A stretch of DNA of 64,000 nucleotides from Azonexus sp. (GTDB lineage Bacteria; Pseudomonadota; Gammaproteobacteria; Burkholderiales; Rhodocyclaceae). The DNA is taken from positions 50,289 to 114,288 of the forward strand of contig JAISPT010000067.1 in the NCBI GenBank assembly GCA_031274715.1. Direction: 5' to 3'. Below the pieces are notes generated by a model that saw only the letters and a list, made by a program, of their open reading frames with translations, was not told the DNA's origin and searched no databases. This document shows, piece by piece, positions 36,497 through 45,266 of the stretch; positions within the stretch are counted from its first letter, which is position 1; the number at the start of each line of letters is the position of its first letter. The position numbers were made by a program, and so were the translations under genes.

Positions 36497-36582
36497 CAGA
36501 CATGCTGTAAATCCGCTGCGCGGAAGCCCCGCGTAGGTTGGTCTTCACTTACACCTATAAATGTGGGGTTTTCAGGGAATCC
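36497..36582. other. Short convergent intergenic region
   Basis: 86 bp between the ATP-grasp gene and the convergent flippase gene. It contains a small GC-rich hairpin (GCGCGG/CCGCG near 36515-36533) but no T-run on either strand. It may end transcription for one or both genes. Confidence 0.3.
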
Positions 36583-38022
36583 CTAGCGCTTGCCCGAACG
36601 TGCCGAGTAGGCTCGCTGGATTTCGCGCCATAGCTGATGTTTGCTCACCCATGCCATGAAGGATGCCCCAAGCATCCCGCCAACTCCTGAAATCAACACA
36701 GGAAAGAGCAATTCGCTCGGTCGCCAGCCCCAGTGGAAAATCACCGCGACCGAGGCTGCCGACGCACCCAGCGCGACCAGCAAGCTTTTTCCCCAGACGC
36801 GCAGCATCGCCCCGCCGGTAAAACCGATGTGCTTGCGTGCCGTGACGATCCAGAACACCGATGACAGTAGCCCGGAAACGATCAAGCACTGGCTGAGCTG
36901 CAGCAGGCCGAGCAACGCGCCGAGCACAGTCACCACCAGGGTCGCCAGCATCGACAGCAGGGTTGCCTTGAGAACGTCATTGATGGCGCCAATGCCGATC
37001 AGGGGCGGCGAGCAAATCGCAGCCGGAATTGAAAAGGCGCTGGCGACGGCCAGCCAGCGCGCTGGATCGACAGCGATGTCCCACTGCGTGCCGTAGAGGA
37101 TGCGGATAACCGGATAGGCCATCAGGGCAATGCCGCTGAAAAAGGCCCAACCCAGCCCGGTGATTAGTTCCATGGTGATCAAGAAGGGAACACCGAGATC
37201 ACGCGCCTCGCGCGACTGGCGGGCGAAATACGGCAACGCGACAGTATTGGTGGCATCGAGGACAAGGCTTCGGAACATCGCCACCAATCCCTGCCCCCGG
37301 CTGAACAGACCGGCATCCGCCATACCCTGTAACTTGCCCAGCAACAATTCCGGAGCACCGCCGGATAAGGTGTTCATCAGTGAGGTGGCCGTCAACTTGC
37401 TGCCAAACGAAACGACATCGCGGATCCCTCGTGCTATCGGCCGCCAAAACAGGTTTGGGCGGGCGATAATCCAGATGGCGACGATGCCCACCACGGTACT
37501 CAAGGTATTGGCCCAGGCCAGACTGATGGGACCGAAGCCGAGCCAGGCCATGCCGATCGCCGTAGCACCATGCGTCAGGGCGCTCGTAAAACGCACACCG
37601 GCGATCAGGCCGAAGCGCATTTCCCTGACCAACCAGGCATAGGGATAGGCCTGAAAAGGCGTCATGGCGAAATTCAAGGCCAGAATCAGCATGATCCCAA
37701 CCATCTGTGGCTCGCCGTAGAAGCGGGCCACCGGTACCGCCGCCGCCAGCACCAGCACGGCAAAAAAGAGGCCCAAGCCCAGTTGCACGCTCCAGGTGGC
37801 GCGCATCTTCTCTTCCGTGAGCGATTTGTTCTGGACCAGGTATTGCCCGGCGCCCAGGTCGCGGAAAGTGGCGATGAAGCCGAGCAGCACCATGGTCACC
37901 GAATAGATGCCGATTTCCGACGGCGTCAGCAGCCGAGCGATCACTATCGACGAGACGGTATGGATCACCAAACCGGAATATCGGTCAAGAAAGGATAGCG
38001 CGAGGGCTTTGCGGGTAGACAA
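36583..38022 (-). CDS. Polysaccharide flippase, Wzx/MOP type
   Basis: 479 residues with 12-14 predicted membrane segments, starting MSTRKALALSFLDRYSGLVIHTVSSIVIARLLTPSEIGIYS (residues 1-41), the typical Wzx/RfbX opening. It would flip lipid-linked repeat units made by the glycosyltransferases of this locus to the periplasm. It is the most downstream gene of the minus-strand array. Confidence 0.9.
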   Translation of the reverse strand: MSTRKALALSFLDRYSGLVIHTVSSIVIARLLTPSEIGIYSVTMVLLGFIATFRDLGAGQYLVQNKSLTEEKMRATWSVQLGLGLFFAVLVLAAAVPVARFYGEPQMVGIMLILALNFAMTPFQAYPYAWLVREMRFGLIAGVRFTSALTHGATAIGMAWLGFGPISLAWANTLSTVVGIVAIWIIARPNLFWRPIARGIRDVVSFGSKLTATSLMNTLSGGAPELLLGKLQGMADAGLFSRGQGLVAMFRSLVLDATNTVALPYFARQSREARDLGVPFLITMELITGLGWAFFSGIALMAYPVIRILYGTQWDIAVDPARWLAVASAFSIPAAICSPPLIGIGAINDVLKATLLSMLATLVVTVLGALLGLLQLSQCLIVSGLLSSVFWIVTARKHIGFTGGAMLRVWGKSLLVALGASAASVAVIFHWGWRPSELLFPVLISGVGGMLGASFMAWVSKHQLWREIQRAYSARSGKR

Positions 38023-38080
38023 GGATGAACGGCTCTAGAAGGAAGGACGGCGATGGCATGTCACCGCCGATGGCTGCGGG

Positions 38081-39766
38081 TCAGGCGGCAAACGGACGCG
38101 GCCTGGCTTGTAGCCACTGGGATAGGATCATCAGGATCCACACCAGTTCGCCATAGTAACCTGGGTATTGCGGCAGATACTCCTTGAGCAGCCGGTCTAG
38201 GAAGTCGGCGCGGACGATCCGGCACTCGCGCAGGGTATCCAGGGAATCAACTGCTAGCCTGCGCAACGCCGCATGCTCGACCGCCCAGACGCCGAACGGC
38301 AGGCCAAAGCCATGCTTCTTCTTGACGATGATCTCCGGTGGCAGGAAATCCTTCAGCGCTTCCTTGAAGAACCAGCGCAGCGTCAGGCCCTTGACCTTGA
38401 GTTCGGGATCGAGGCGCAGCGAAAAATCGACCAGGCGATCGTCAAGGAACGGGAAGCCGACCTCCAGACCGGCTAGCCGGGTGGAACCCAACACTTTCGG
38501 CAAATCGCTGTCGGCCAGGGTGTATTTCCAGTCGTACCACAGCATCCGGTTGACCAACGAATGGGCGTCGGTGGCGCGCCAAGTTTCCCGCTGCTGACGT
38601 AGCGTGTCCTGCGGCTCAACCTGGGCAAGAAATTCTGGCGTCAGCACTGCATCGAGGCCAAGGCGGGCCAGCAGGTTGTACATCTGCATCCGATCCGGCA
38701 TCGGCACGCTAGCCTGCTCGACGTAACTGACAGCCTTCTTGACACCGGGAATCCGGCCCGGCAGAGCGGTACCGGTCAGCAGTGGCTGCAGCAAGCCACG
38801 CCGTAGAAAACCAGGAATCCGCTCGTAAGCTCCGAACACCCGCTGCTTGGCGTAGCGGACGTTGCCACCGAACAATTCATCGCCACCGTCACCGGCCAGT
38901 ATCCGGGTCAGGCCTGCCTCGCGCGCCGCCTTGGCACAATAATAGGCGGGCAGTACCGAGGAGTTGCCGAACGGCTGGTCGTAGGACGTGGCGACCTGGG
39001 GAATACCAGCCACCAGATCGTCCGGCGTTACATAGTAGGCATGGTGCTCGGCGCCGAAATGACGGGCGGCGATGCGGGCATACTCCATTTCGTCGTAGCC
39101 GGCCGCCGCGAAGCCGATGGAAAAGGCGCGCGCTGGCTGCCCCGTGACTTCGCGCAGCAGCCCGGCTACCGTCGAACTGTCGGTGCCACCGCTGAGGAAA
39201 CAACCGGTATGGCCCGCAACCTGATCGCGCACGCCGTCCAGCAATATCTGGCGAAACTCGGCCTTCAACTCGTCGACGGGCGCCCGCCGCGCCTCGTCGA
39301 AATGCGGTTTCCACCACGGCGCGACGGTCAACCGGCCGTTCTCGAACAAGGCGTAATAACCGGCCGGCAGCCGGAAAACATCCTTGAACACCGTCCGTGG
39401 CGCCGGAATCATGTGAAAGTAGAGATAGTCGTAAAGCGCCTGTGGATCAATGTCGCCATCGGCACCAGCCAGTTCATCAGCCCGCTCGGCCACCCGCAGT
39501 TCCCCGTCGACGACCCGGTAGCACAACGAATGAATGGAAAACCGATCAACGGCGCAAAACACTTTCCCGTCCGGCCAAGCGATGACGATGGAAAATGCGC
39601 CCTTGACCGCCTGCGGCGCATTAGTACCATGCTGCGCATAGGCGGCCAGCCAATGCGCCACCGGCTTGGCATTGTGATCTATCGCCTGATCAATCTGCGT
39701 TTGCGGAATACCGCCGGAAGCCCTAACCCTTACATTATTCATATAATCATCAAATTTGACATTCAT
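38081..39766 (-). CDS. Asparagine synthase-like protein lacking the glutaminase cysteine
   Basis: 561 residues. The C-terminal synthetase domain is intact: PP-loop CFLSGGTDSSTVAGLL (about residue 189), LAGDGGDELFGGN (about 291) and GLEVGFPFLDDRLVDFSLR. The N-terminal domain keeps the fold (GAFSIVIAWPDGKVFCAVDRF) but starts MNVKFDDYMNNVRV, with no MCG nucleophile, so it cannot use glutamine in the classical way. An ATG at 39742 is an alternative start. It may use ammonia or another amine, or depend on a partner. It is a second AsnB-type enzyme in the window and resembles amide-forming enzymes of other pathways. Confidence 0.85.
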   Translation of the reverse strand: MNVKFDDYMNNVRVRASGGIPQTQIDQAIDHNAKPVAHWLAAYAQHGTNAPQAVKGAFSIVIAWPDGKVFCAVDRFSIHSLCYRVVDGELRVAERADELAGADGDIDPQALYDYLYFHMIPAPRTVFKDVFRLPAGYYALFENGRLTVAPWWKPHFDEARRAPVDELKAEFRQILLDGVRDQVAGHTGCFLSGGTDSSTVAGLLREVTGQPARAFSIGFAAAGYDEMEYARIAARHFGAEHHAYYVTPDDLVAGIPQVATSYDQPFGNSSVLPAYYCAKAAREAGLTRILAGDGGDELFGGNVRYAKQRVFGAYERIPGFLRRGLLQPLLTGTALPGRIPGVKKAVSYVEQASVPMPDRMQMYNLLARLGLDAVLTPEFLAQVEPQDTLRQQRETWRATDAHSLVNRMLWYDWKYTLADSDLPKVLGSTRLAGLEVGFPFLDDRLVDFSLRLDPELKVKGLTLRWFFKEALKDFLPPEIIVKKKHGFGLPFGVWAVEHAALRRLAVDSLDTLRECRIVRADFLDRLLKEYLPQYPGYYGELVWILMILSQWLQARPRPFAA

Positions 39767-39922
39767 TGATCACAAAAGTCCCTGCCCAGTGATTCTACAC
39801 CAAGCCATAAAATCATTTTCCTTCCGGATAAAAACCAGACATCGAGAAAATTGAAAATAATATCACCACACAGATAAGCAGGATTTAAAAATGCGCCTGC
39901 TAGGCAGCCGCTGGCTGAATTA
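39767..39922. other. AT-rich intergenic region
   Basis: 156 bp of AT-rich sequence between the AsnB-like gene and the glycosyltransferase; it probably carries the promoter of the AsnB-like gene. No clear motif is seen. Confidence 0.3.
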
Positions 39923-41065
39923 TTATAAAGACAGCTCCAGATAATGTTCATAAGCGCCCTCCCAAGAAAACATGGATTTAACATAAGTTTGCAAATTGGC
40001 GGCCAACAAAGTTCGTCTATTTTCATCTTTCAGCATGGCAGCAAGCGCATTACTTAATGCCTGCGGAGCTTCAGGACAAACAAGGGTGCCAAGGGTTTCA
40101 TTCGGTATAATTTCCCTTACACCACCGACATCGGTTGCCACAACAGGAATACCCATTGCTCCAGCTTCCAAAATACAAAGCGGAAATGATTCGTTGCGTG
40201 ATGGCAATACGAACAGAGTTGCATATTTCATATAATGAAAAACTTTCGCATGCTCAATATCACATAGCAGCATCACTCGCTGTTGCAAACCCAATGTTAC
40301 AACTAATGTTTCAGTTTCAGCCTTGCTGCTCCCAGATCTACCGATAATGATGAGATCCGTTTCAGGATATTCAGCAGCAATCTCAGAAAATGCACGCAGT
40401 AATACATCATGCCCTTTGACTGGATCGAAAGAACCAACCGAAAGAATATATGACCGCTGACTTGGTGGTGGCTGTATCGATTGATTTTTTATTTGCTCTG
40501 CCAATAAAAAATCGACACCATTATTCACAACTGAAATATTATTACCAGAATAAAGCTGCATGGTAATTTGACGCAAGCTCTCCGAGACGACAACGACATG
40601 GTCAGCTCCTTGCAGCAGCAATTTCCATACTATTCGCATTAACCCAGTCAGTCTCAATGCACTACGAATATCAGTGCCGTGCAAGGAGACAATTACTTTT
40701 CCGTTGAACAACCCGAGTCGCCGCATGAATATAAAGGCAAGGCTGGCTGTAGTAGGATAATGGACATTGATGACACCAATATCGTGAATACGTACGATAT
40801 AGCGCAGTGCAAAAATGATTTTTGGCAATGCCAAGAAATACTTAACAATATCTACAAGACCTGTTCCAGGTTCGCGTACACGTAGGCGGATAGATGGAAT
40901 TTCCTCCCCCTCAAAATAAGCAGGCTTCTTATATTCCCAACTTTGTATAAGCAAACGCGGATCGCTGCCGCTCATTTTTGCCTGTTTAGCAAGTGCACGA
41001 ACCACATTATTTACACCACCGGCAAAACAAATCTCCCAAGGAAGTACGAATAACCAGTTTGCCAA
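39923..41065 (-). CDS. Glycosyltransferase family 4 protein, low GC
   Basis: 380 residues. It begins MANWLFVLPWEICFAGGVNNVVRALAKQ, a GT4 N-terminal domain, and carries YILSVGSFDPVKGHDVLLRAFSEI and FVLPSRNESFPLCILEAGAMGIPVVATDVGG (donor binding). Its composition is clearly more AT-rich than all neighbours, and so are the flanks, so it was probably acquired separately. It probably adds a strain-specific sugar. Confidence 0.88.
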   Translation of the reverse strand: MANWLFVLPWEICFAGGVNNVVRALAKQAKMSGSDPRLLIQSWEYKKPAYFEGEEIPSIRLRVREPGTGLVDIVKYFLALPKIIFALRYIVRIHDIGVINVHYPTTASLAFIFMRRLGLFNGKVIVSLHGTDIRSALRLTGLMRIVWKLLLQGADHVVVVSESLRQITMQLYSGNNISVVNNGVDFLLAEQIKNQSIQPPPSQRSYILSVGSFDPVKGHDVLLRAFSEIAAEYPETDLIIIGRSGSSKAETETLVVTLGLQQRVMLLCDIEHAKVFHYMKYATLFVLPSRNESFPLCILEAGAMGIPVVATDVGGVREIIPNETLGTLVCPEAPQALSNALAAMLKDENRRTLLAANLQTYVKSMFSWEGAYEHYLELSL

Positions 41066-41427
41066 TTGTTTAAACCCCCAAGAAAAACGCGTCCATCAAA
41101 AATATTTTTACAAGCAGCCTCTGAAAATTTACCGGTTGCTACCAGGATCGCGCGAACCCGGTTCATATACCGTACCAAGACTTAATTCTTATTAAGGCGG
41201 CAATTAAATACAAGCCGACATAGGGTGAAGATTACCTCGCTATCCTCCCTGTATAATTCGGCATACCAGAAGGGTAACCCCTGCCCTGCGGGTTATTGAG
41301 TTGCCGGGCTAACAAGACACCTGGCCAGGCTAATGGCATAGCCAATCTGCCGACTAGGTCGTCAATCATGCTCTTGGCCGTACGCTTCATCACAGCCCCT
41401 TGCCCCATCGAAATCACGTGCCCCCGG
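41066..41427. other. Intergenic region with a short open frame
   Basis: 362 bp between the low-GC glycosyltransferase and the polymerase/ligase gene. The half next to the glycosyltransferase is AT-rich and contains TTAATTCTTATTAA-like dyads. The other half contains a minus-strand frame of 52-61 codons (separate entry). No terminator or strong promoter was recognised. Confidence 0.4.
41232..41390 (-). CDS. Short hypothetical ORF, possibly a truncated gene start
   Basis: 52 codons starting MKRTAKSMIDDLVGRLAM, with AGGGG about six bases upstream and only 37 bp downstream of the polymerase/ligase stop. The start and context look like a real gene, but the protein ends abruptly where the AT-rich DNA begins. 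It may be the front of a gene cut by insertion of the low-GC segment. Function not recognised. Confidence 0.3.
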   Translation of the reverse strand: MKRTAKSMIDDLVGRLAMPLAWPGVLLARQLNNPQGRGYPSGMPNYTGRIAR

Positions 41428-43809
41428 TCAGCTTGTCGTGCGGCTCCGGGACGTCAGCATGAATGCCAGGAAAAGTAGAATATAGAACAGCAAGGCCAGC
41501 CGCGGCACGTCGATCAGGCTGTCGAACATCCCGACTACCAGGAAACCGACGATCGCCGCCGAGAGATAGGGTGCCAGTTCATGCCGCCGGGCCTTGCCTA
41601 GATTCAGCCGCCACAGGGCGGCCACGATCAGCAGCAGGAGCGACACCAGGCCGAGTAAACCCTGGTCGAACAGGACATTGACCAGAATATTCTTGGTGTG
41701 CCAAGGCAGGTGCTCGTGGTCGCTACTGAAGAACCAGTGCTGCATGCCTTGGCTGAAATCACCGTTGATCAGCAGCGACTCGCCGCTTGGTCCGATCAGG
41801 ACGATATCATTGATGTCGGCTGCACCGCTCACATTGCCAATGCCCAGCGAGAACATACGTAGGCGCGGCGCGTACCAGGGACCACCGCCGAGCAACGGCC
41901 CGGACAGCTTGATCGTGGCCACCTGCCAATCCTCGCCGGCCTTGATCTTGGTGCGCCCAATGGCGCAGCCGGCGACATAGAGCAGGTGCTTTTCGCAGAC
42001 CTCAACATGCAAGCTGACGTTGTTCTTGGCCCTGATTTTCAGCGACACGGCGAATGGCCCGGTAGTGCCGAGCGGCAAGCGCTGGGAGACGCGAAAAATA
42101 TCGCCGAAGCTCATCGGATGTTGGGGCGCGACCAGAGATAACCAGGCGCCCTCGCCTTCGTGGACTAGGCGGTAGGTTCCCGGGAGCTTGCTGCCCGGCG
42201 CGGCGAAGAAATAGTTCGCTGGGTAGCGTCCCAGCCCCTTGCCGAACCAGAGATCAAGCGGTGTTTGTAGCATCATAGTCGTGCTGAGCGACCAGTGATC
42301 GAGACGCCTCTCCAGATCACGGGACGAGGTCGAGAAGCGGTCGCCCATGTAGCCGCCGCCGCTGAATACTGCCACCACGGTGCTGGCGGCGACGGCCGCG
42401 CCCATGAAAGTGGCCTGCCAGCGCCATTCTTCCGGCCAGGCTGGCCGTTTGACAAACACGGCGCCAAGCGCCGCCGCGAACACCGCGGCCAGCACACCGA
42501 GCATGCCCCACAGGGCGCCACTACCGCCCCAGTGGTCGGCGACGCTGGCCGCCGTGATACCGAGGGCAAACCAACCGGCGACGACAAAAATCCGCTGGCT
42601 TCCCCGGATCGCACCGGGCAGCCCCCACAGGACGGCAAGCAGCACGATGAGCAGCGCGGCATACAGAACATACGGCCCCTTGGGCAAAAAGGTGGCGAAC
42701 AGCACCAGTACCCCGCCGACCATCAGGCCCAGCACGATCCCGGCGGCTAATTGCACCATGGCGATACCGTGCAAGCACCGCGGCAGTGCCAGAGTCACGG
42801 CGATGACGCCGAGCAAAGCCAGCAGCCCGCGATAGCCGCCGTCGGCAAACACCAAGCCGGCCATGGCCGCCAATACGAGCAGCGCGATCGCCCAGCGCAG
42901 CGGAGTCCACGCCGACTGCTGCCCCGATTGCCGAATACCTGTCGGCAGGCGCCTCTGCCCGGCCAGCAACGGCAGAATGACCAGCAGCGCCAAATAGACA
43001 CCGCGCGAAAAGGTGGTCAGCGCGGCATAGGTGGCGAGCACGATCATGCCGAGGACCAGCGCATGCCGCGCCGGCGTTCGCGCATGGCGCAAGGCCCAGA
43101 CGGCGAACGGCGCGGTCAACAGCAGCCAACCGTCGAGGGCCGCGCCACCGACGTGCATTTCCCAAAACAAGGCCGTTGAGCGGTAGTCGCTGGAAAAATT
43201 GAGCAGATCGGTGAAGGCCAGGCGTTCCCACAGTGCCGCCAGCGACGCACTGCCGAGGCCGAGCGCCAACCCCCAGGCCAGTTGCCGGCCGGCCGGCCGG
43301 GCCGGATCGGAAAACTGGCGGTGGAGCAGCGGCAGCAACAGCCAGGCCAGGAAAAAACTCTTGCCGATGCGGATACTGTTCATCGGGCCGTCGTAGCCCT
43401 GATACCAGCCGAACTGGAAGCCGCCGGCATCGGCAAAGCCACGCACCATAGAGATCAGCAGCGACAGGGCCAGCAACAGCGAAAGCCCAATCAGCAACCG
43501 GGAAGCACGATGGTGCTGGCCCGGTGGTCCGTCGACCAGGTTCCGAGCATAGCCACCACCGGCCATGGCCAGGACCAGCAGGTCGCTTTCCTCGAAGCTG
43601 ATCCAGCCGCTCCACGGTGCCAGACCGATCACCGGCAGCAGCGCCGGTACCGCGACCAGGCACCAGACAGGACGAAAAAAGGCGACCGCGCCGGCGACCG
43701 CGAACAGGAACAGCGCCGCCCCCGGTCCGAGCGGATGGTGCCAAGCGAGAAAACCACCGAGTCCGAATGCCGCCAGCGCCGCCAGCAGGTCAAGTGCCCG
43801 GCTCAGCAT
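41428..43809 (-). CDS. O-antigen ligase/polymerase-like membrane protein with extracytoplasmic domain
   Basis: 793 residues from the ATG at 43809; the same frame is open further upstream within the neighbouring glycosyltransferase. About 12-14 membrane segments, a Wzy_C-type segment (LTTFSRGVYLALLVILPLLAG, about residue 255), and near the C-terminus a soluble insert of about 180 residues (FRVSQRLPLGTTGPFAVSLK..GAADINDIVLIGPSGESLL..NGDFSQGMQHW) that resembles a carbohydrate-binding module, followed by a final membrane segment. It is probably a second polymerase or ligase besides the one at 32213. Confidence 0.82.
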   Translation of the reverse strand: MLSRALDLLAALAAFGLGGFLAWHHPLGPGAALFLFAVAGAVAFFRPVWCLVAVPALLPVIGLAPWSGWISFEESDLLVLAMAGGGYARNLVDGPPGQHHRASRLLIGLSLLLALSLLISMVRGFADAGGFQFGWYQGYDGPMNSIRIGKSFFLAWLLLPLLHRQFSDPARPAGRQLAWGLALGLGSASLAALWERLAFTDLLNFSSDYRSTALFWEMHVGGAALDGWLLLTAPFAVWALRHARTPARHALVLGMIVLATYAALTTFSRGVYLALLVILPLLAGQRRLPTGIRQSGQQSAWTPLRWAIALLVLAAMAGLVFADGGYRGLLALLGVIAVTLALPRCLHGIAMVQLAAGIVLGLMVGGVLVLFATFLPKGPYVLYAALLIVLLAVLWGLPGAIRGSQRIFVVAGWFALGITAASVADHWGGSGALWGMLGVLAAVFAAALGAVFVKRPAWPEEWRWQATFMGAAVAASTVVAVFSGGGYMGDRFSTSSRDLERRLDHWSLSTTMMLQTPLDLWFGKGLGRYPANYFFAAPGSKLPGTYRLVHEGEGAWLSLVAPQHPMSFGDIFRVSQRLPLGTTGPFAVSLKIRAKNNVSLHVEVCEKHLLYVAGCAIGRTKIKAGEDWQVATIKLSGPLLGGGPWYAPRLRMFSLGIGNVSGAADINDIVLIGPSGESLLINGDFSQGMQHWFFSSDHEHLPWHTKNILVNVLFDQGLLGLVSLLLLIVAALWRLNLGKARRHELAPYLSAAIVGFLVVGMFDSLIDVPRLALLFYILLFLAFMLTSRSRTTS

Positions 43810-43853
43810 GGATGCCCCCGGACTGCGGCAAACGGTACGGCAGCGGCCACTCC

Positions 43854-45098
43854 TCAGCGTCCGCTTGCCACGTCGAGCAACCGAGCCAGTTGCGCCGTCC
43901 GCCCTTCGCGCGAGGCATCGGCAACTGCTTGGCGCACGGGCAGGACTGCCCGGCCGGCGCAGATCGCTTCCAGGAAAGCCGGCAGGATTTGGCTGATGTC
44001 GTCGGCCGAATCGAGGCGAGCGATGTCGGTGGCACCGGCTTGACGCAGCGTCGCCGCGGTGTCGCCTAGCGGATCGGTCAAGGCCAGGATCGGCCGGTTG
44101 GCACGCAGGTATTCGTAAATCTTGGCCGGAATCTGCTCGTTGCAATTAGCCGCCTGCATGACCAGCAAGCCGTCAGCGGCGAGCATCTCGGCCAGCGCCT
44201 GACGATACGGCACCGGCGGCTGACAGTCGATCAGGTCGCCAATGTCGTAGCGGGCGGCCAGCGATTGCAGCAGGTCGTCATGGACCGCGGCGCGAAAGCG
44301 CACGACCAAGCTGCCGGGTGCAATTGCTCCAGCCGCCTTGAGCCGACCGAGGGCAGCGAAGAATTGCGTCGGATCGCGCTCGGCCGGGTAAACAATGCCG
44401 CTATGTAGCAACGTAATCGCCCCAGGATTCAAAGCTTGCCGTGCCTCGCCGGCCGGCACGGCAGTAGCAAAGGTTTCCTCGTCGTAGCCGTTTTCCAGCA
44501 CCACGACCCGCTCGGCGGTAGCCGGGTAGCGCTGGCGATAGGTGCGCGCCGCACCCGGCGTCGTGAACGTGCTGAAGCGCGCCATGCGCAGCGCGTGTTG
44601 CTCAATCGCCAGAAAGCTCCGCCATGTCAGCGGATCGGCCGGATAGCCATCCTGCGCCATCGGGTCGCGGAAATCGGCGAGCCACGGCAGACCGCTACGC
44701 CGCTGCAATTCGGCGCCGATCAGGTGGGCAGTAGCGATTGGATAGGTGGACCAGATCGCCTGCGGCTTGAATTCGCGGATCATCCGCAGGCCCTCGCGCA
44801 CAGCGGCAAATTTCCAACTAACCCAGCGGTCGGGCCGGGCCATGGCACCGATGTAGCGGCCACCGATCGCCAGATGACGCGCGGTATCGAGCGCGAAGGC
44901 GCGGCGCACCATGGTATTCGGGGGAATATCGCCGATCAGGTCGTCGCTGGTGCGCTCGTAAGCGCGCGGATCGGCCGACAGCACCAGCGGCTCCCAGCCG
45001 AACTTGGGCAAGTGCTGGACGAAGCGCAGGGTACGCTGGATGCCGCTGCTGCCCGCCAGGGGCGGAAAATGATAGGCGATCATCAGGACGCGATGCAT
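43854..45098 (-). CDS. Glycosyltransferase, GT-B fold
   Basis: 414 residues from the ATG at 45098 (MHRVLMIAYHFPPLAGSSGIQRTLRF). The N-terminal glycine-rich loop and the C-terminal GPR (AKIYEYLRANRPILALTDP) match GT4-like transferases. The upstream in-frame extension to 45233 is not conserved-looking. It lies between the tandem GNAT gene and the polymerase/ligase in one minus-strand array. Confidence 0.88.
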   Translation of the reverse strand: MHRVLMIAYHFPPLAGSSGIQRTLRFVQHLPKFGWEPLVLSADPRAYERTSDDLIGDIPPNTMVRRAFALDTARHLAIGGRYIGAMARPDRWVSWKFAAVREGLRMIREFKPQAIWSTYPIATAHLIGAELQRRSGLPWLADFRDPMAQDGYPADPLTWRSFLAIEQHALRMARFSTFTTPGAARTYRQRYPATAERVVVLENGYDEETFATAVPAGEARQALNPGAITLLHSGIVYPAERDPTQFFAALGRLKAAGAIAPGSLVVRFRAAVHDDLLQSLAARYDIGDLIDCQPPVPYRQALAEMLAADGLLVMQAANCNEQIPAKIYEYLRANRPILALTDPLGDTAATLRQAGATDIARLDSADDISQILPAFLEAICAGRAVLPVRQAVADASREGRTAQLARLLDVASGR

Positions 45099-45266
45099 GG
45101 TATTTCCATAAGCAAACGATGGCATGGACTCAGGATTGGTCACGACTACGGCCGTATGGGCGGCAATGACAGCCGGCCCGGCGACCAGCCGAGGCATGAT
45201 AGAGGCAGCGGCGTGGCGATGTCCAATGCGCATGCCGTTGAGCGGTACGGGAAATGACGAGCCACC

